DNA of 64,000 nucleotides from Sepiola atlantica. Lineage: Eukaryota > Mollusca > Cephalopoda > Sepiida > Sepiolidae. Of this stretch, positions 1-11,537 are shown piece by piece. Made by a program: the position numbers and the translations under genes. How positions within the stretch are numbered: the first letter of the stretch is position 1; every line of letters begins with the position of its first letter. Under the pieces are notes generated by a model. That model saw nothing but the letters and a program-made list of their open reading frames with translations. It did no database searches and was not told the DNA's origin. Location of the stretch: assembly GCA_963556195.1 (NCBI GenBank), contig OY744531.1:53079700-53143699 (forward strand), given 5' to 3'.

Positions 1-1400
1 TTGGATCATAATATGTTAGAAGTAATTCAGACGTGACAATATTCTTTATTTTCTCAAATACCTCTTGGCATTCTACCGCCCGGATCCAGTATTTCTCCTT
101 CTTCAATAGTTCGTTTATAGGTGCCCTTCAAGGTCACGCCACTATTATTTCATATTTCAAACTTGGAACCCTAACCCTAACCCTATACTTTTCGCACGTA
201 ACACAATACACCCCCTCTCTCTGGACGCTGTAATAATTCGCTAACCCAAGGAACTTTGAAATGACAATATGTTTTCTGGAGCTGCATATTCCTTATTGAC
301 TCTGGTCGCTGTGAGTCGGGTCTTCTGCCATTATTATCTATTATTAGTCTCAAATATTTAATTATTTCCATCAAAAACATCAGATTTCTCTTCCTTTAAT
401 TTGAAACCGTAGTTTTGAATTCTCTTAAAATCTTCATGTGCGTGCGCTTTATGCGGCTCTGTAGATTTACTAGTTATTAGACACTCCCCGAGATAGTGTG
501 TCACAAACTCAAGACCGCTAAGCAATGCGTCCATTACCTGTTGAAATATAGTTGGCACACCCTTTACTCAAAACGGTAGTATTACAAATTTGTATAACCC
601 GTTATGTGTATTTATACACAGTAGCTTCGAGCAGTCTTCATCCACCGGTATTTGCAAATATGCGTCGCTTAGTTCGACTTTCGAAAAAAAATTCCGTGGC
701 GAATATTTCTGGACTAAGCAGAAAATAATAATAATCTTTCCCTGCTTGGTTCAAACCCGTGGAAAAATCTGCGTACACAATTTTTTAAAGCTCTTTTTAT
801 TCACGTAAACTGCAACCAAAGTCTATTCGCTGAATTCAATCATCATAACACTCTCATTTTCTTAAGTCGTGTCAATTTTATCTACTGACGCAAAATAAAG
901 ATTTCGTTTTTTTGTTGTTGTTGAAGCTCGGTTGTATATTCGGTTTTAACTAATATTTTGCAGTAACTATTCTGCATCTACCCAGTTCACTAGAAAAACA
1001 CTTCTGAAAACCTTTCTTTGAATTCATTTTTCTGCTGCAGCATCTAAAGTTTTTATATTCTGGCGGAATTCATAGGCAAATCCCGCAGTTTGAACTTTTA
1101 CATTTAATCAGTGCCAGAAGGTAACTTTAATTGTTAATTACAACCATTTTTAATTTTAATGTTTTTCCTTGTAGTGAAACTGTAGTTATTCCCACGAATT
1201 TGGTTTTGTTCTCCAGTAACGCATTTGGCTACATTTTAGTCCTCAATGAAGTCGACTGTCTAATTTTCTTTCGATGTCTAAAGATGTATAATTGACAAAT
1301 GGGAGCGTAAGTAAAGTTGCATTATAATATTTCCATTCAATATTCTTACTCGAACACACTTCCCAATAGCTTCCACTTCGTCACATTCAGCTATTCTAAT
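1..1400 (-). pseudogene. pol pseudogene: protease, reverse transcriptase, RNase H start
   Basis: Minus-strand order: a protease-like segment at about 1360-1240 (VRVRILNGNIIMQL, then YLRSH where DTGSD is normal, so the catalytic Asp is gone); a linker; ADFSTGLN near 770-750; VELSDAYLQIPVDED near 686-640, which carries the first catalytic Asp of the palm; IFQQVMDALLSG near 545; HYLGECLI near 500-480 where YLDD is expected, so the second metal-binding pair is lost; KYLRLIIDNNGRRPD near 350; LANYYSV near 260-240; and WIRAVECQEVFEKIK near 90-45, the tether into RNase H. The pieces lie in different frames: a shift near 680 and stops at several points. The frame is also split by a ~100-bp insertion at 125-225. 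Confidence 0.85.
125..225. repeat. Insertion with telomere-like (CCCTAA)n units inside pol
   Basis: Gypsy pol similarity stops at LANYYSV (about 240) and resumes at APINELL (about 124), where a normal element has only about nine residues. The intervening ~100 bp contains CCCTAACCCTAACCCTAT at 169-186, three units of the animal telomere repeat. It is either a small repeat insertion or filler DNA. Confidence 0.5.
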
Positions 1401-1424
1401 TAAACTTCATTTTGTTTTATTTTT

Positions 1425-1860
1425 ACTCTGCAATGCGTACTTTCATGTCCTACGTGATCGCACTTAACCTACAGTTTATGGGGCATATTACTTTTCTTTT
1501 GATAATCAAATCTAGCTGCTGAAATACTTTTCTTGTTGTTGCGGATTTTTCTGATATTTGACACTCAACTCTTTTCAGTATCTTTTGTATCTGGACGAAC
1601 GCTAATACACCGTGGTCAGTCGTCTGCTATACGCTGGAGTGTTAATCTGGTTCATTATCTAGTTTATTAAAAACACTTTTTTTGATCTTCTCATCTGCAT
1701 TCGATACTATCCTTGCGCAAATATAAGGCATTTGAAATTGTAGAAATTCAACTCTGACAACTTGGAATCATCGCAGTGCTTGTTTACTACGCTAGCAAAA
1801 GTCGTATGGTCTTCGTCGTCTGTTCTTGTCACGTTCATGCATTTCTCCTTTTTGTGAAAA
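1425..1860 (-). pseudogene. gag pseudogene: capsid end and zinc knuckle
   Basis: On the minus strand a capsid-like stretch reads TDDEDHTTFASVVNKHCDD (about 1830-1765) and then NFYNFKCLIFAQG (about 1745-1700), a pattern typical of Gypsy Gag proteins of this group. It is followed at about 1465-1428 by KCDHVGHESTHC, a CCHC nucleic-acid-binding knuckle from which the second Cys appears to be missing. Gag would coat the element RNA. Several frameshifts are needed to join the parts. The N-terminal half of Gag is not recognisable beyond 1860. Confidence 0.7.
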
Positions 1861-2584
1861 AGAGACGTTTAGGACAAAACAAGTTAGTCGATAATAGTAT
1901 CGCTTCACTTAATGTAAGGTCGCTGTTATTTTTGGATAAGATATAATTTACGAATGTAGTATGTTATACCGTACCTACTTTCCGTAAAAAAACGAATTTT
2001 TAAAGATCGGTCTAATTTGCACAGTCCGTATCATAAATACCCTCGTATAGTCTCAACTACGAAGCAAACGTAACCTCATTGTCAGGATTGTAGTTAAAAT
2101 TATAAATAGCATTCCAAATAGTGTTTTGTGAAAACGTACTTTCATCTTTACCATGTTGACACTAATTCGATACTTCGAATGATTTTTCTGTTCCTGTTGG
2201 ATATGAAGAAACATTGTTTCAAATATTTCATTTGTACCAGCTGTTCTTTAGTTGTTCTTTTTTCCATTCGAAGATTTTTATTTGTTGTTCTTCTGCTATT
2301 CGATTTTTTCCGCATCCATGTTCTTTTAATATTCCGCCTATACTTTCTACAAATGTATTTTTACATCCATTTTCTTTCGATATTCCAGTTGTTGTTCTTG
2401 ATTTTTTTCTATTTAAAACTTGTTTTGTTCTTTCTGCAATTCCATTTTTTTCGCATTAATTTTCTTTTAATATGATGCTTGTTCTTTTTGCAATTGCAGT
2501 TTCTAACTTGCTGATGCCTGCACATTTCTAACATTGCATTTTTGAATTCCCAATTTTTGTCACTTCAAATAAACTTACTTTTCC

Positions 2585-2586
<2 letters not shown>
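1861..2586. other. Unassigned; T-rich degenerate repeat at 2230-2470
   Basis: No gene is recognised. From about 2230 to 2470 the plus strand is T-rich, with recurring blocks of the form TTGTTCTT, TTTTTTCGCAT and TTCTTTTAATAT, giving Phe/Leu-rich open frames that I do not believe are coding. The rest looks like plain AT-rich sequence. Confidence 0.5.
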
Positions 2587-2675
<89 letters not shown>

Positions 2676-2688
2676 AATATATATATAT
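2587..2688. repeat. (TA)n microsatellite with AAATA variants
   Basis: Alternating TA for about 70 bp, then shorter runs separated by AAATA. Confidence 0.98.
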
Positions 2689-3252
2689 ACGTGGTATAAA
2701 CGTGGTATATATTTACGTGGTTCTGATTATTGAAAAGAAAATCGACAGACATTTTTGTTGTTTTCTTTTAGCTTGTTTCTGTCGCAGTTGAACGACTTGA
2801 ATTTCTAAACCTCGATTTGAAAACTGTTTCATCCTACTTAAAAACGACAATTTCTCTTTAATCTCGCGACGTCGGGGTGTTTTGTTTTCTAGCAGAATTT
2901 TCACACTGTGTTTGTTAACATTTTGTTTTATGTCAATTTCTCGCTCTATTTTAACAAATATCTGGAGCATAACCACCTAAGTCTTTTTTTTTCAAAAATC
3001 CTACATTCCAATTGTAGACATATATTCGAGTTTTTTTTGTTAGTGTTGCATGTAACATAATCCCGGGTAATTTTCGTGTCCGAATACATACGAATTCCTT
3101 GTCGCCAGAGTTGTGCGATATACGTTAAGAAAAATGTTGGAACGAATAAGTCCGAGTTTATTGTCTCCAATGTTGTGAGATATAAGTCATTGTCGCTAGT
3201 GTTGTTCATAATAATTAAGACAACACAATCGTATATTTATAAGTGTGAATTC
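2689..3252. other. Unassigned AT-rich stretch
   Basis: Overlapping short frames occur on both strands, but none shows a recognisable domain. I see no repeat boundary here. Confidence 0.4.
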
Positions 3253-3939
<687 letters not shown>

Positions 3940-3944
3940 TAGTA

Positions 3945-4527
3945 ACTAGCGGGACCCGTGTAAATTACACGAAATGATGTTTTCAATACTAATTATCCTG
4001 TCTCTAACCTATACATGTTTGAATAAATATAAAGATTTGACTTGTATATTTATTTTTTAAAATGAACAATACATGAAACAATTTACAAAACTTCTTTATA
4101 TACAATATTTCTAGGTAATATTTCGACGACTAAAACTTGTTTTGTAAATGCTTTAGATTAAATTTGGCTCCAATTCATGAGTAGCATACAAAGATTCGGA
4201 AGGTCGTTGCTTTTGATGTAAGCGTGACACACAAAATAATACACACGCTATCGTATTAATATGTGTCTTCCCGGTCGTCCTCTCCCGACCCCCCCCCCCT
4301 TCGATGTAGAAAAAAATCTTAGAGGTTGGTTGGGATCGAACTATAAACAAGTCGTGCCGACTTAAAGAACCGACGTTAAAATCCTACCTCGCTAACAAAA
4401 TACTTGAAAATATTACGAAAATAAGTTGACTTGAATGCTTTTCAAAATATAGGTGCGGCACGTATGCGCAGAGCTTTTGTTGTAAGCGTGGCATACGAAC
4501 ACACACAGTAGCGTATTAATATATAGA
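3945..4527 (-). mobile_element. Small non-autonomous Helitron, 583 bp
   Basis: Read on the minus strand, the element begins TCTATATATTAATACG at 4527 and ends CTAGT at 3949-3945. The base before it is A and the base after it is T, as expected for Helitron insertion between A and T. A 7-bp-stem hairpin (CGTGTAA T TTACACG, 3957-3971) lies 7 nt from the CTAGT end, the usual place for the Helitron terminator hairpin. The subterminal 5' sequence (GCTTACA...) occurs twice, near 4460-4520 and 4190-4250. There is no coding capacity. It sits in the (TAA)n tract that forms the tail of LINE copy A. Confidence 0.7.
4322..4396 (-). mobile_element. tRNA-like SINE fragment
   Basis: The minus strand shows an A-box-like AGCGAGGTAGGAT and, about 40 nt later, AGTTCGATCCC, a good B box. 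The cloverleaf is too degraded to be a working tRNA. It lies inside the small Helitron. Confidence 0.5.
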
Positions 4528-4554
4528 TAATAATTAAAACAAAAAAGTATTGCT

Positions 4555-4569
4555 GTAATAATAATAATC

Positions 4570-4598
<29 letters not shown>
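4555..4598. repeat. (TAA)n microsatellite
   Basis: TAA units with one ATC variant, on the right-hand side of the Helitron. This fits insertion of the Helitron into one longer TAA tract. Confidence 0.9.
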
Positions 4599-4600
<2 letters not shown>

Positions 4601-4734
4601 AGCAAAACAAAAAGAACACGACCAAATGAGCTGAAGCAAAAGTGAAGCCTCAATAATGTTAAATTAACTGCCCCTACACACACAAATGATGGCACCGGCC
4701 TCAGCTGGTGCCACACCGAATATTCGTGAAGGGT

Positions 4735-5050
4735 CAAGGAGGATGGTAAGACTGAGGAGGGAGAGGACTTACAAGACCTCCACTGGAAGAGTGCAGATGA
4801 TATTCGGACATTAGTGAGGCTCTTTTGTCACTCAATTGCCAAGTAATACAAATGGCTATTGCCAGCGAGAAATCACTGGTAAACGGCAGTTGCGATAACG
4901 CAAAGCCATTTGACAGGGCTATCTAAAAAGGTGGAAAGTGCTGGAGATCTAGAAAGACTTGTTGTCACTAGGACTCCAGAGAACACCACCGGCGATTATC
5001 AGTGATGACCTGTGTGAGAACTCCTTGTGAGTACAATAATAATAATGATA
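4735..5050 (+). mobile_element. LINE copy B: 3' UTR fragment ending in TAA repeats
   Basis: It is alignable by eye with 41700-42010: AAGGAGGATGG..AGACTGAGGAG, CTCCACTGGAAGAGTGC, GCCAGCGAGAAATCA, then TATCAGTGATGACCTG. The copy ends at about 5030 in AATAATAATAATGATAAC. It has no coding sequence and is a heavily 5'-truncated insertion of the same TAA-associated LINE. Confidence 0.75.
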
Positions 5051-5884
5051 ACAATCTATTAGTAATGGAGTTTATGTATCTGTCTGTCTGAAGCCGACAC
5101 TCCGTCAGAGTACTCTTGCTTGCTCTGCCATCTTCTATATATACTGCTACAAAAACTCGCCCAAACACTATGCTTTTTGCCAAGTTACATAATTAATTGC
5201 TTTTTAACTTTTAATAAATTAATATTCACAAATATACACTTATAACTCGTGTTCTCAAATTTACATATGTATTTAGAATAGTTCCTTCATATTAAGAAAA
5301 CTCATTAATACAATTAATTAAATATATTTTATTCAAAAAACAATCGCTTAGATGTTTACAAATAAAACAATCAAGTATTCTTATGTATTTTTCCGGAAAT
5401 GACGTCATTGTCACAAATTATTTTTTTTTTGTAATCAGATAAAATATATTTAATTAAAATATTATTCTACGTGTGAACAAAATCATTTCATTTATTTATT
5501 TGTTAAACAAATATGTTTTTCATTAAATTCTTCGGGCTCACGTGACCCTTGCAAATGTAAACATCATTCTTCCTTCGATCCGGTTAATTCAAAAGTTAGT
5601 GTCCACGCTTCGCTACTTTAATGCAAAATTAAAATAATAAAATACATTTCATCAAATTCAATCAAAGAAATATTTATTTTTCAAACAATAAATAAATAAA
5701 ATGTCGTTATTTTCTTACACTTACAAGCGATAAAAATGTTTTAATTTTGGCGCTTTTATTTGTGCGATTTTTTAAACGGTTTTAACTTTGACGTTTCACT
5801 TCTATTATACGATAAAACTTGCTAGATTACTGTTTTTCATTTTAAAAATGTTTTCAAATGTTTTATGATTTGAAGTTGAATTCT
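5051..5884. other. Unassigned AT-rich stretch
   Basis: I see no gene. It contains short A/T runs and AATAAATAAATA near 5690, and no clear repeat boundary. Confidence 0.4.
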
Positions 5885-6450
5885 TTTCGATCATTAAAAT
5901 ATAGTTGCCACCTTTATAAACAGAAAGAGGCTAGCTTATTATAAAAAAAGTAAAAATCAAGCATTTCACTCTGAATAATTTACGTGACTGGGATAAGAAT
6001 TAACCTATAAATATTGCCCCAGTCAAGAAGGATTTCTCTTCCTTTGAAATCCAGCTCTCCAAAAAAGGGCACACTGGATTGGGAACAAAAACAAAAATGG
6101 TTAATTGCTATTTTAGTCTCGTAAATTATTTAGAGCGAAATGAGTTTCGGCATTTTTTCAAAACAACTTATTTTTTAACTTAAAGCATGTTTAATAAAAA
6201 CAAATGCAAAAACATGAAAAAGACAGTTATAGCAAACTTCATCGTATACGTGAAACCCCGAAATGAAAAGTTGATCAGAAAAATATAGTCACCATTTTTA
6301 TAAACATTCCGAAAGAAGCGAACGAATAATGAGTCAAGATCATATTTTTTTAGCTTAAAAAAGTTTTAAAAAAACAACATTTCACTGAATACTTTACGTA
6401 ACTGAGATAAGAATTAACCTATAAATATTGCCCCAGTCGAGAAGGATTTT
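5885..6450. repeat. Direct duplication of a ~150-180-bp unit, ~400 bp apart
   Basis: The block at 5885-6035 (ATATAGTTGCCACCTTTATAA ... TAAGAATTAACCTATAAATA) recurs at about 6268-6450 with roughly 80 percent identity by eye. Both copies end in ATTGCCCCAGTC, where U2-type repeat sequence begins on the minus strand. Confidence 0.7.
6016..6085 (-). mobile_element. 3' part of the U2-headed repeat
   Basis: The minus strand shares the hairpin segment CCAGTGTGCCCTTTTTTGG and the GACTGGGGCAAT block with the repeats at 23890, 29428 and 52122. The U2-like head is absent. A second trace follows the duplicated block at about 6430-6500. Confidence 0.5.
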
Positions 6451-6619
6451 TTCTATTCTGACCAAGGACAGGTCTGAAACTTTGATCCCAGTCTGAAGTC
6501 AGGAATTCTAATAATTGTTAGGTATTATTGGAGCTTTATGCCAATGAGATTCTATATTTTTCAGTCGGAGGCGCCAGAAACACCAGAGGCGCCAGTAGTT
6601 GTGACTCTTATGAACATTT

Positions 6620-6621
6620 AC

Positions 6622-6653
<32 letters not shown>

Positions 6654-6657
6654 TATA

Positions 6658-6700
<43 letters not shown>
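6620..6700. repeat. (TAA)n-(ATG)n compound microsatellite
   Basis: About nine TAA units, then ATTATAATG, then about fourteen ATG units. The poly-Asn/Asp and poly-Met frames across it are artefacts. Confidence 0.97.
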
Positions 6701-6701
<1 letters not shown>

Positions 6702-7479
6702 TTGGTGTACGTGCGTGAATTACATACTATTTGCAATTTAATCCGTTTAATTTACTACTTAATTTTAGAAAGAACAGAAAGTTTCATAAGCCAATGAAAT
6801 TTACAATACATAACACCGAAGCTTGCCGAAATTACAGAAATTTCGTAATTTTAACTTTGATACATTTTTAATGTTGAATAAGTTATTCGTTATAACTGAG
6901 ATTTTAAATGTTCACTCTTAATAACTTTTCTGTAAATTAAATTTCAGCTATTAATTAGTTTAAAAAATGTAATTTTTAAAGAGTATTTAGAACACTGATG
7001 ATGAGACGAAATTAAAAAAGGGATTTCAGTTTTAAATTGTTCCTGATATGAGCTTGCGTTTTCATTTTTCCTCTCTTTTTCCTATTCTCCTATTTCATTT
7101 TTCATCGATTTCTCCCCTCCTCCCACTACATTTTAAATATAGCAAGATGCGACAAAAAATAACACTTATAGTAAGATAGGGATGATAAAAAAGCGAAATA
7201 TCAATTTCAATTTACTATTCAAAATAAAGTTAAAAGCGTAATTAAGGATTGAAACATTTTTAAATTTCTTTTTCCCCGTCTGAAAAACCATTTTCCCAGT
7301 AATCATATCAACATCGTAAAAAGCCGACACGAATCGAAATTTTGATTGAATGGGAAATTAACTTTTAGCGATGTTATTAAGTTCGTCACAAGATAAATAA
7401 CTTCAGGTAATTATATATTTTGCAATCTTTAGTGTTGATGTTTTACTCGCAATCCTTGTGCTGCTGCAAACATTGGCCT
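6701..7479. other. Unassigned AT-rich stretch
   Basis: No domain, repeat boundary or RNA signal recognised. Confidence 0.4.
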
Positions 7480-8060
7480 ACATCGAATATTGCTATAACC
7501 TATAACGTTCTGTGATCTTATCGGTGTTAATACCTCCGTCAATTAGGTTATGTTTTCGTTCGAGTTTGTTTGTTTTGTCGCTATGTTTGTGTACAACCAA
7601 ACGTGCAGGTTGCTTTACTAATCCTCATCAAACTTGGTCAAACATCAGTCATGGTTTAATTAGAACATATTTAATTTGGGTATATCTAAGTCAAAGGTCA
7701 ACGTAAAGATCACGGAAAAAGATATAACTTCGGCTGTGTTCACCGACAAGATTCGCTACTTGGCCCATATATAGACAATGAAGCCCCGCATCTTATATAA
7801 ACTTAACTTTTGATTATGACATTGAAAAGTTCAGTCATGGTTTAAATTTCGACAGAATGTGCACTTCTATGTTTTTCCTGATGTAATGTATTGATCTAAT
7901 GGGCTTTGTTAACAGTAACCACCATGCAAAATTTCAGCGAGATCAGATACAAAGTTGTTGAGTTATGAACGTTACCATGGAGTATCTTCGGGAATAGTTC
8001 ATACACTATGTAAAAACTAAAGCCAAGATAAGACTATGGCCTCTCTTTATTTACGTTGTT
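7480..8060. repeat. Probable interspersed repeat of unknown class
   Basis: This non-coding block resembles a common invertebrate interspersed repeat in style (for example GGTTATGTTTTCGT and CAAACTTGGTCAAACATCAG). TCAGTCATGGTTTAA occurs twice, near 7646 and 7832. I cannot place its ends or its class. Confidence 0.35.
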
Positions 8061-8148
8061 GTTACATTATGTAACAATTGTTTTATTTGGGTGGAGAGAC
8101 CGAAACAGAAGATGTTATTTCCCAACTGCATATAAATAAATAAAATCT

Positions 8149-8262
8149 CTGTCTTTGTCTATGTCTATGTCTCTCTCTCACTCTTCCCACTCTCTTTTTC
8201 CCCTCTCTTTCTCATTCTCTCTCTCCGTCTCTCTCGCTCAGTCTCTCTCTACGTGTATGTGG
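8149..8262. repeat. TC-rich simple sequence
   Basis: CTGTCTATGTCTCTCTCTCACTCT-type pyrimidine-rich run. Confidence 0.9.
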
Positions 8263-8530
8263 ATATAAAATATTTATGGAAAATAAGATATACGCTCACT
8301 AAACGGGAAACACACTGATATTAAAAGAAAAGGTTTCTGCCTAGCAAATGTGAAAGAATCTTTTCCTTGAATTGAATCCTATTACAAAATTACTATGTCA
8401 TATTTCTTCTCATAAACACAGTTGTATATGTGGCCGAGATAGATAGTACGTTAATTCTTAAAAGTCAGTAGGGACTGACTGCAGTGGGAAGTTCAAACTA
8501 TTATATCGGCGCGTCGACTGTATAAGCTGC
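8263..8530. other. Unassigned
   Basis: Nothing recognised. Confidence 0.4.
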
Positions 8531-8531
8531 T

Positions 8532-8557
8532 CTGATGATACTTCATTTAAACGAAAC
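8532..8557 (+). other. Hammerhead-like core boxes, copy 1
   Basis: CTGATGA, 14 nt, then GAAAC, followed by ATGTGT. These are the two conserved strands of a hammerhead ribozyme core in the right order and spacing range. However, the 14-nt spacer (TACTTCATTTAAAC) does not form a visible stem II, so activity is unlikely. Confidence 0.3.
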
Positions 8558-8594
8558 ATGTGTCTCTGGGTATTCTCTCTCCTTCTCCCCCTCT

Positions 8595-8605
8595 CTCTTT
8601 TTTTT

Positions 8606-8642
<37 letters not shown>
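8595..8642. repeat. (TC)n(TA)n microsatellite
   Basis: Pyrimidine run TTTTTTTTTCTCTCTC followed by TATA repeats. Confidence 0.95.
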
Positions 8643-8643
<1 letters not shown>

Positions 8644-8681
8644 CAGAGAGAAGGGGATAAATCTCGCTGAGCCTAGCCACA

Positions 8682-8707
8682 CTGATGAAGCATACAGACA
8701 AAGAAAC
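8682..8707 (+). other. Hammerhead-like core boxes, copy 2
   Basis: CTGATGA, 14 nt, GAAAC, then ACGTGT. It lies exactly 150 bp after copy 1 with the same 14-nt spacing and a similar downstream ACGTGT/ATGTGT, so both are copies of one repeat. Stem II is again not visible. Confidence 0.3.
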
Positions 8708-8749
8708 ACGTGTTGGCGGAGGAATATATATCAAGGAAAATGCCCGTAA

Positions 8750-9155
8750 TCGAAAATCCTTTCCAGAAAATTGCGTATAACCCCTGAAATAAACCCACCA
8801 CCAACATCACGACTCATCATGACTTTATACTCTACATCTTCTCCTTTATTTTTTTATTATTCCATAATGCACTTGAGTTCTGCAGTTCCCGACCGGAAGC
8901 TCCCCTTAGAGGAGAGTTGTTAAGGCTTTACTCACAGGGTATAATGGTATACATGTTTCTTGTTTTTTCAAAAAGTTACGTCCACAAATAGCTGACGAAC
9001 CCCTTACACTGTTCGGTCCAATCTCATGAATTTAATATGATAAATTATATAAAATAAGAATAAAAAGAGAATATGATGTTAAAGGCGAAAAAAACACAGA
9101 GTATCTCATAAAATCGCAAGCAATGCCTGATATCTATGCTAACACACCCACGCGC

Positions 9156-9157
<2 letters not shown>
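8750..9157. other. Unassigned
   Basis: No gene or repeat recognised. Confidence 0.4.

Positions 9158-9187
<30 letters not shown>
9158..9187. repeat. (TA)n microsatellite bordering the 717-bp array
   Basis: TA repeats immediately left of the first array unit. Confidence 0.95.
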
Positions 9188-9192
<5 letters not shown>

Positions 9193-11344
9193 AAAGAAGC
9201 TTTGAGTCATTTAAAAAAAAAATTTAAAAATAAAAATAAAAATAAAAAAAATTTTTAAATGTAAAATGCAGTTTAAATTCCCAGGCAAACTAACTTAATC
9301 CAAGATATTGCAGCATTAACATTCGTTGGAAAATTAATAAATGAAAAAATATAAGTAAAATAAAAAATAAAAAAGGGGGGGTTTATTATCTAAGAGTGAA
9401 ACAAAAACAGGAGACCTTAAGCGTCTAATATTAACACGGGGATCATCAGCTGCTTACCATGTAACTGTTTCGGAGATTTAAAAACAGGACAGTTTTAATA
9501 TTCATGGCTCTCCAATGGTACTGATTATACGACCATTTCCCCAATAATCAAGTGTCGAAATAATACAGCTTAAAATATCACTAATATTTACATAAAAAAA
9601 TAATAATAATGATAAAATAATAATAATAATAATATATTACCCTTAAGACTACCGCATGATATAGTAATTTGCATATCAAATAACATTAATTATAACAATA
9701 ATAAAAAATAAAAATAATAATAATACTATCTAAACACTATATCCAAGAACCATTCTGCAATATGGTAGCTAGCAATGAAATTATATAGGAATCAAAGTTG
9801 CATTAAAAAATAAATAAAAAATAAAGCTTAAGTACCTTTGGTACCAGAAAAGTAATTAGATAAGAGGAAGGAAACCTAGCCATACAGATCTAAATACCCA
9901 ATATATAGTCTAAAGAAGCTTTGAGTCATTTAAAAAAAAAATTTTTAAATAAAAATAAAAATAAAATTAAAAAAAAAAAAATGTAAAATGCAGTTTAAAT
10001 TCCCAGACAAACAAACTAAATCCAAGATATTGCAGACTTAACATTCGTTGGAAAATTAATAAATGAAAAAATATAAGTAAAATAAAAAAAAGGGGGGTTA
10101 ATTATCTAAGAGTGAAACAAAAACAGGAGACCTTAAGCGTCTAATATTAACACGGGGATCATCAGCTGCTTACCATGTAACTGTTTCGGAGATTTAAAAA
10201 CAGGACAGTTTTAATATTCATGGCTCTCCAATGGTACTGATTATACGACCATTTCCCCAATAATCAAGTGTCGAAATAATTCAGCTTAAAATATCACTAA
10301 TATTTACATAAAAAATAATAATAATGATAAAATAATAATAATAATATATTACCCTTAAGACTACCGTATGATATAGTAATTTGCATATCAAATAACATTA
10401 ATTATAACAATAATAAAAAAATAAAAATAATAATAATACTATCTAAACACTATATCCAAGAACCATTCTGCAATATGGTAGCTAGCAATAAAATTATACA
10501 GGAATCAAAGTTGCATTAAAAAATAAATTAAAAAATAAAGCTTAAGTACCTTTGGTACCAGAAAAGTAATTAGATAAGAGGAAGGAAACCTAGCCATACA
10601 GATCTAAATACCCAATATATAGTCTAAAGAAGCTTTGAGTCATTTAAAAAAAAATTTTTAAATAAAAATAAAAAAAGTTTTTTTTTTAAATGTAAAATGC
10701 AGTTTAAAATCCCAGACAAACTAACAAAATCCAAGATATTGCAGACTTAACATTCGTTGGAAAATTAATAAATGAAAAAATATAAGTAAAATAAAAAAAA
10801 AAATTAAAAAAAGGGGGGGGGGTTTATTATCTAAGAGTGAAACAAAAACAGGAGACCTTAAGCGTCCAATATTAACACGGGGATCATCAGCTGCTTACCA
10901 TGTAACTGTTTCGGAGATTTAAAAACAGGACAGTTTTAATATTCATGGCTCTCCAATGGTACTGATTATACGACCATTTCCCCAATAATCAAGTGTCGAA
11001 ATAATTCAGCTTAAAATATCACTAATATTTACATAAAAAAATAATAATAATGATAAAATAATAATAATAATATATTACCCTTAAGACTATCGTATGATAT
11101 AGTAATTTGCATATCAAATAACATTAATTATAACAATAATAAAAAATAAAAATAATAATAATACTATCTAAACACTATATCCAAGAACCATTCTGCAATA
11201 TGGTAGCTAGCAATAAAATTATATAGGAATCAAAGTTGCATTAAAAAATAAATAAAAAATAAAGCTTAAGTACCTTTGGTACCAGAAAAGTAATTAGATA
11301 AGAGGAAGGAAACCTAGCCATACAGATCTAAATACCCAATATAT
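9188..11344. repeat. Tandem array, three copies of a ~717-bp unit
   Basis: The start block AGTCTAAAGAAGCTTTGAG occurs at 9188, 9907 and 10621, and a broken fourth start at 11345 (AGTCTAAAGAAGCTAT). Spacings are 719, 714 and 724 bp. Copies are nearly identical outside homopolymer and AAT runs; for example the poly-G run near 9376, 10092 and 10813 has 7, 6 and 10 G. The unit has no long open frame. It includes internal (AAT)n, a GGTACC palindrome near its end and ACGGGGATCATCAGCTGC. The left copy abuts a (TA)n run instead of the normal unit junction, so the array is truncated there. Near-identity implies recent duplication or gene-conversion-like homogenisation. Confidence 0.97.
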
Positions 11345-11450
11345 AGTCTAAAGAAGCTATAACAATAATCCAGGTAAAACATCCACAGGGTAGTAATCCA
11401 AAGAATTTCAACCGAGTTTATAAAAAGTGCTCAATATCAAATAGAGCTTT

Positions 11451-11537
11451 TATATATGATTATTTTTATTTACACAGACATGTACAAAATCTGCGACACT
11501 GGCATGTCGATGTTATCGATCAACAGCTATTACAAAC
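11451..11537 (+). repeat. Left terminal inverted repeat of the foldback element
   Basis: Begins TATATATGATTATTTTTATT and ends CAGCTATTACAAAC. It pairs with 13174-13260. Confidence 0.9.

Larger units (their letters stand above)
1..1860 (-). mobile_element. Ty3/Gypsy LTR retrotransposon remnant (gag-pol, no LTR in window)
   Basis: Reading the minus strand from about 1860 down to 1, matches to a Gypsy polyprotein appear in the expected order: gag capsid, zinc knuckle, aspartic protease, linker, reverse transcriptase and the start of RNase H. The element runs off the left edge, so integrase and the 3' LTR are outside the window. Several frameshifts and in-frame stops, plus a lost protease active site and a damaged RT box, show that it is dead. 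No LTR was seen to the right of 1860, so the 5' end is truncated or too diverged to see. Family assignment rests on remembered Gypsy protein patterns and was not searched. Confidence 0.88.

Noticed and set aside
2128..2475. 115-codon Phe/Leu-rich frame as a membrane protein
   Set aside because: It reads a T-rich degenerate repeat, with a second frame equally open over the same bases.
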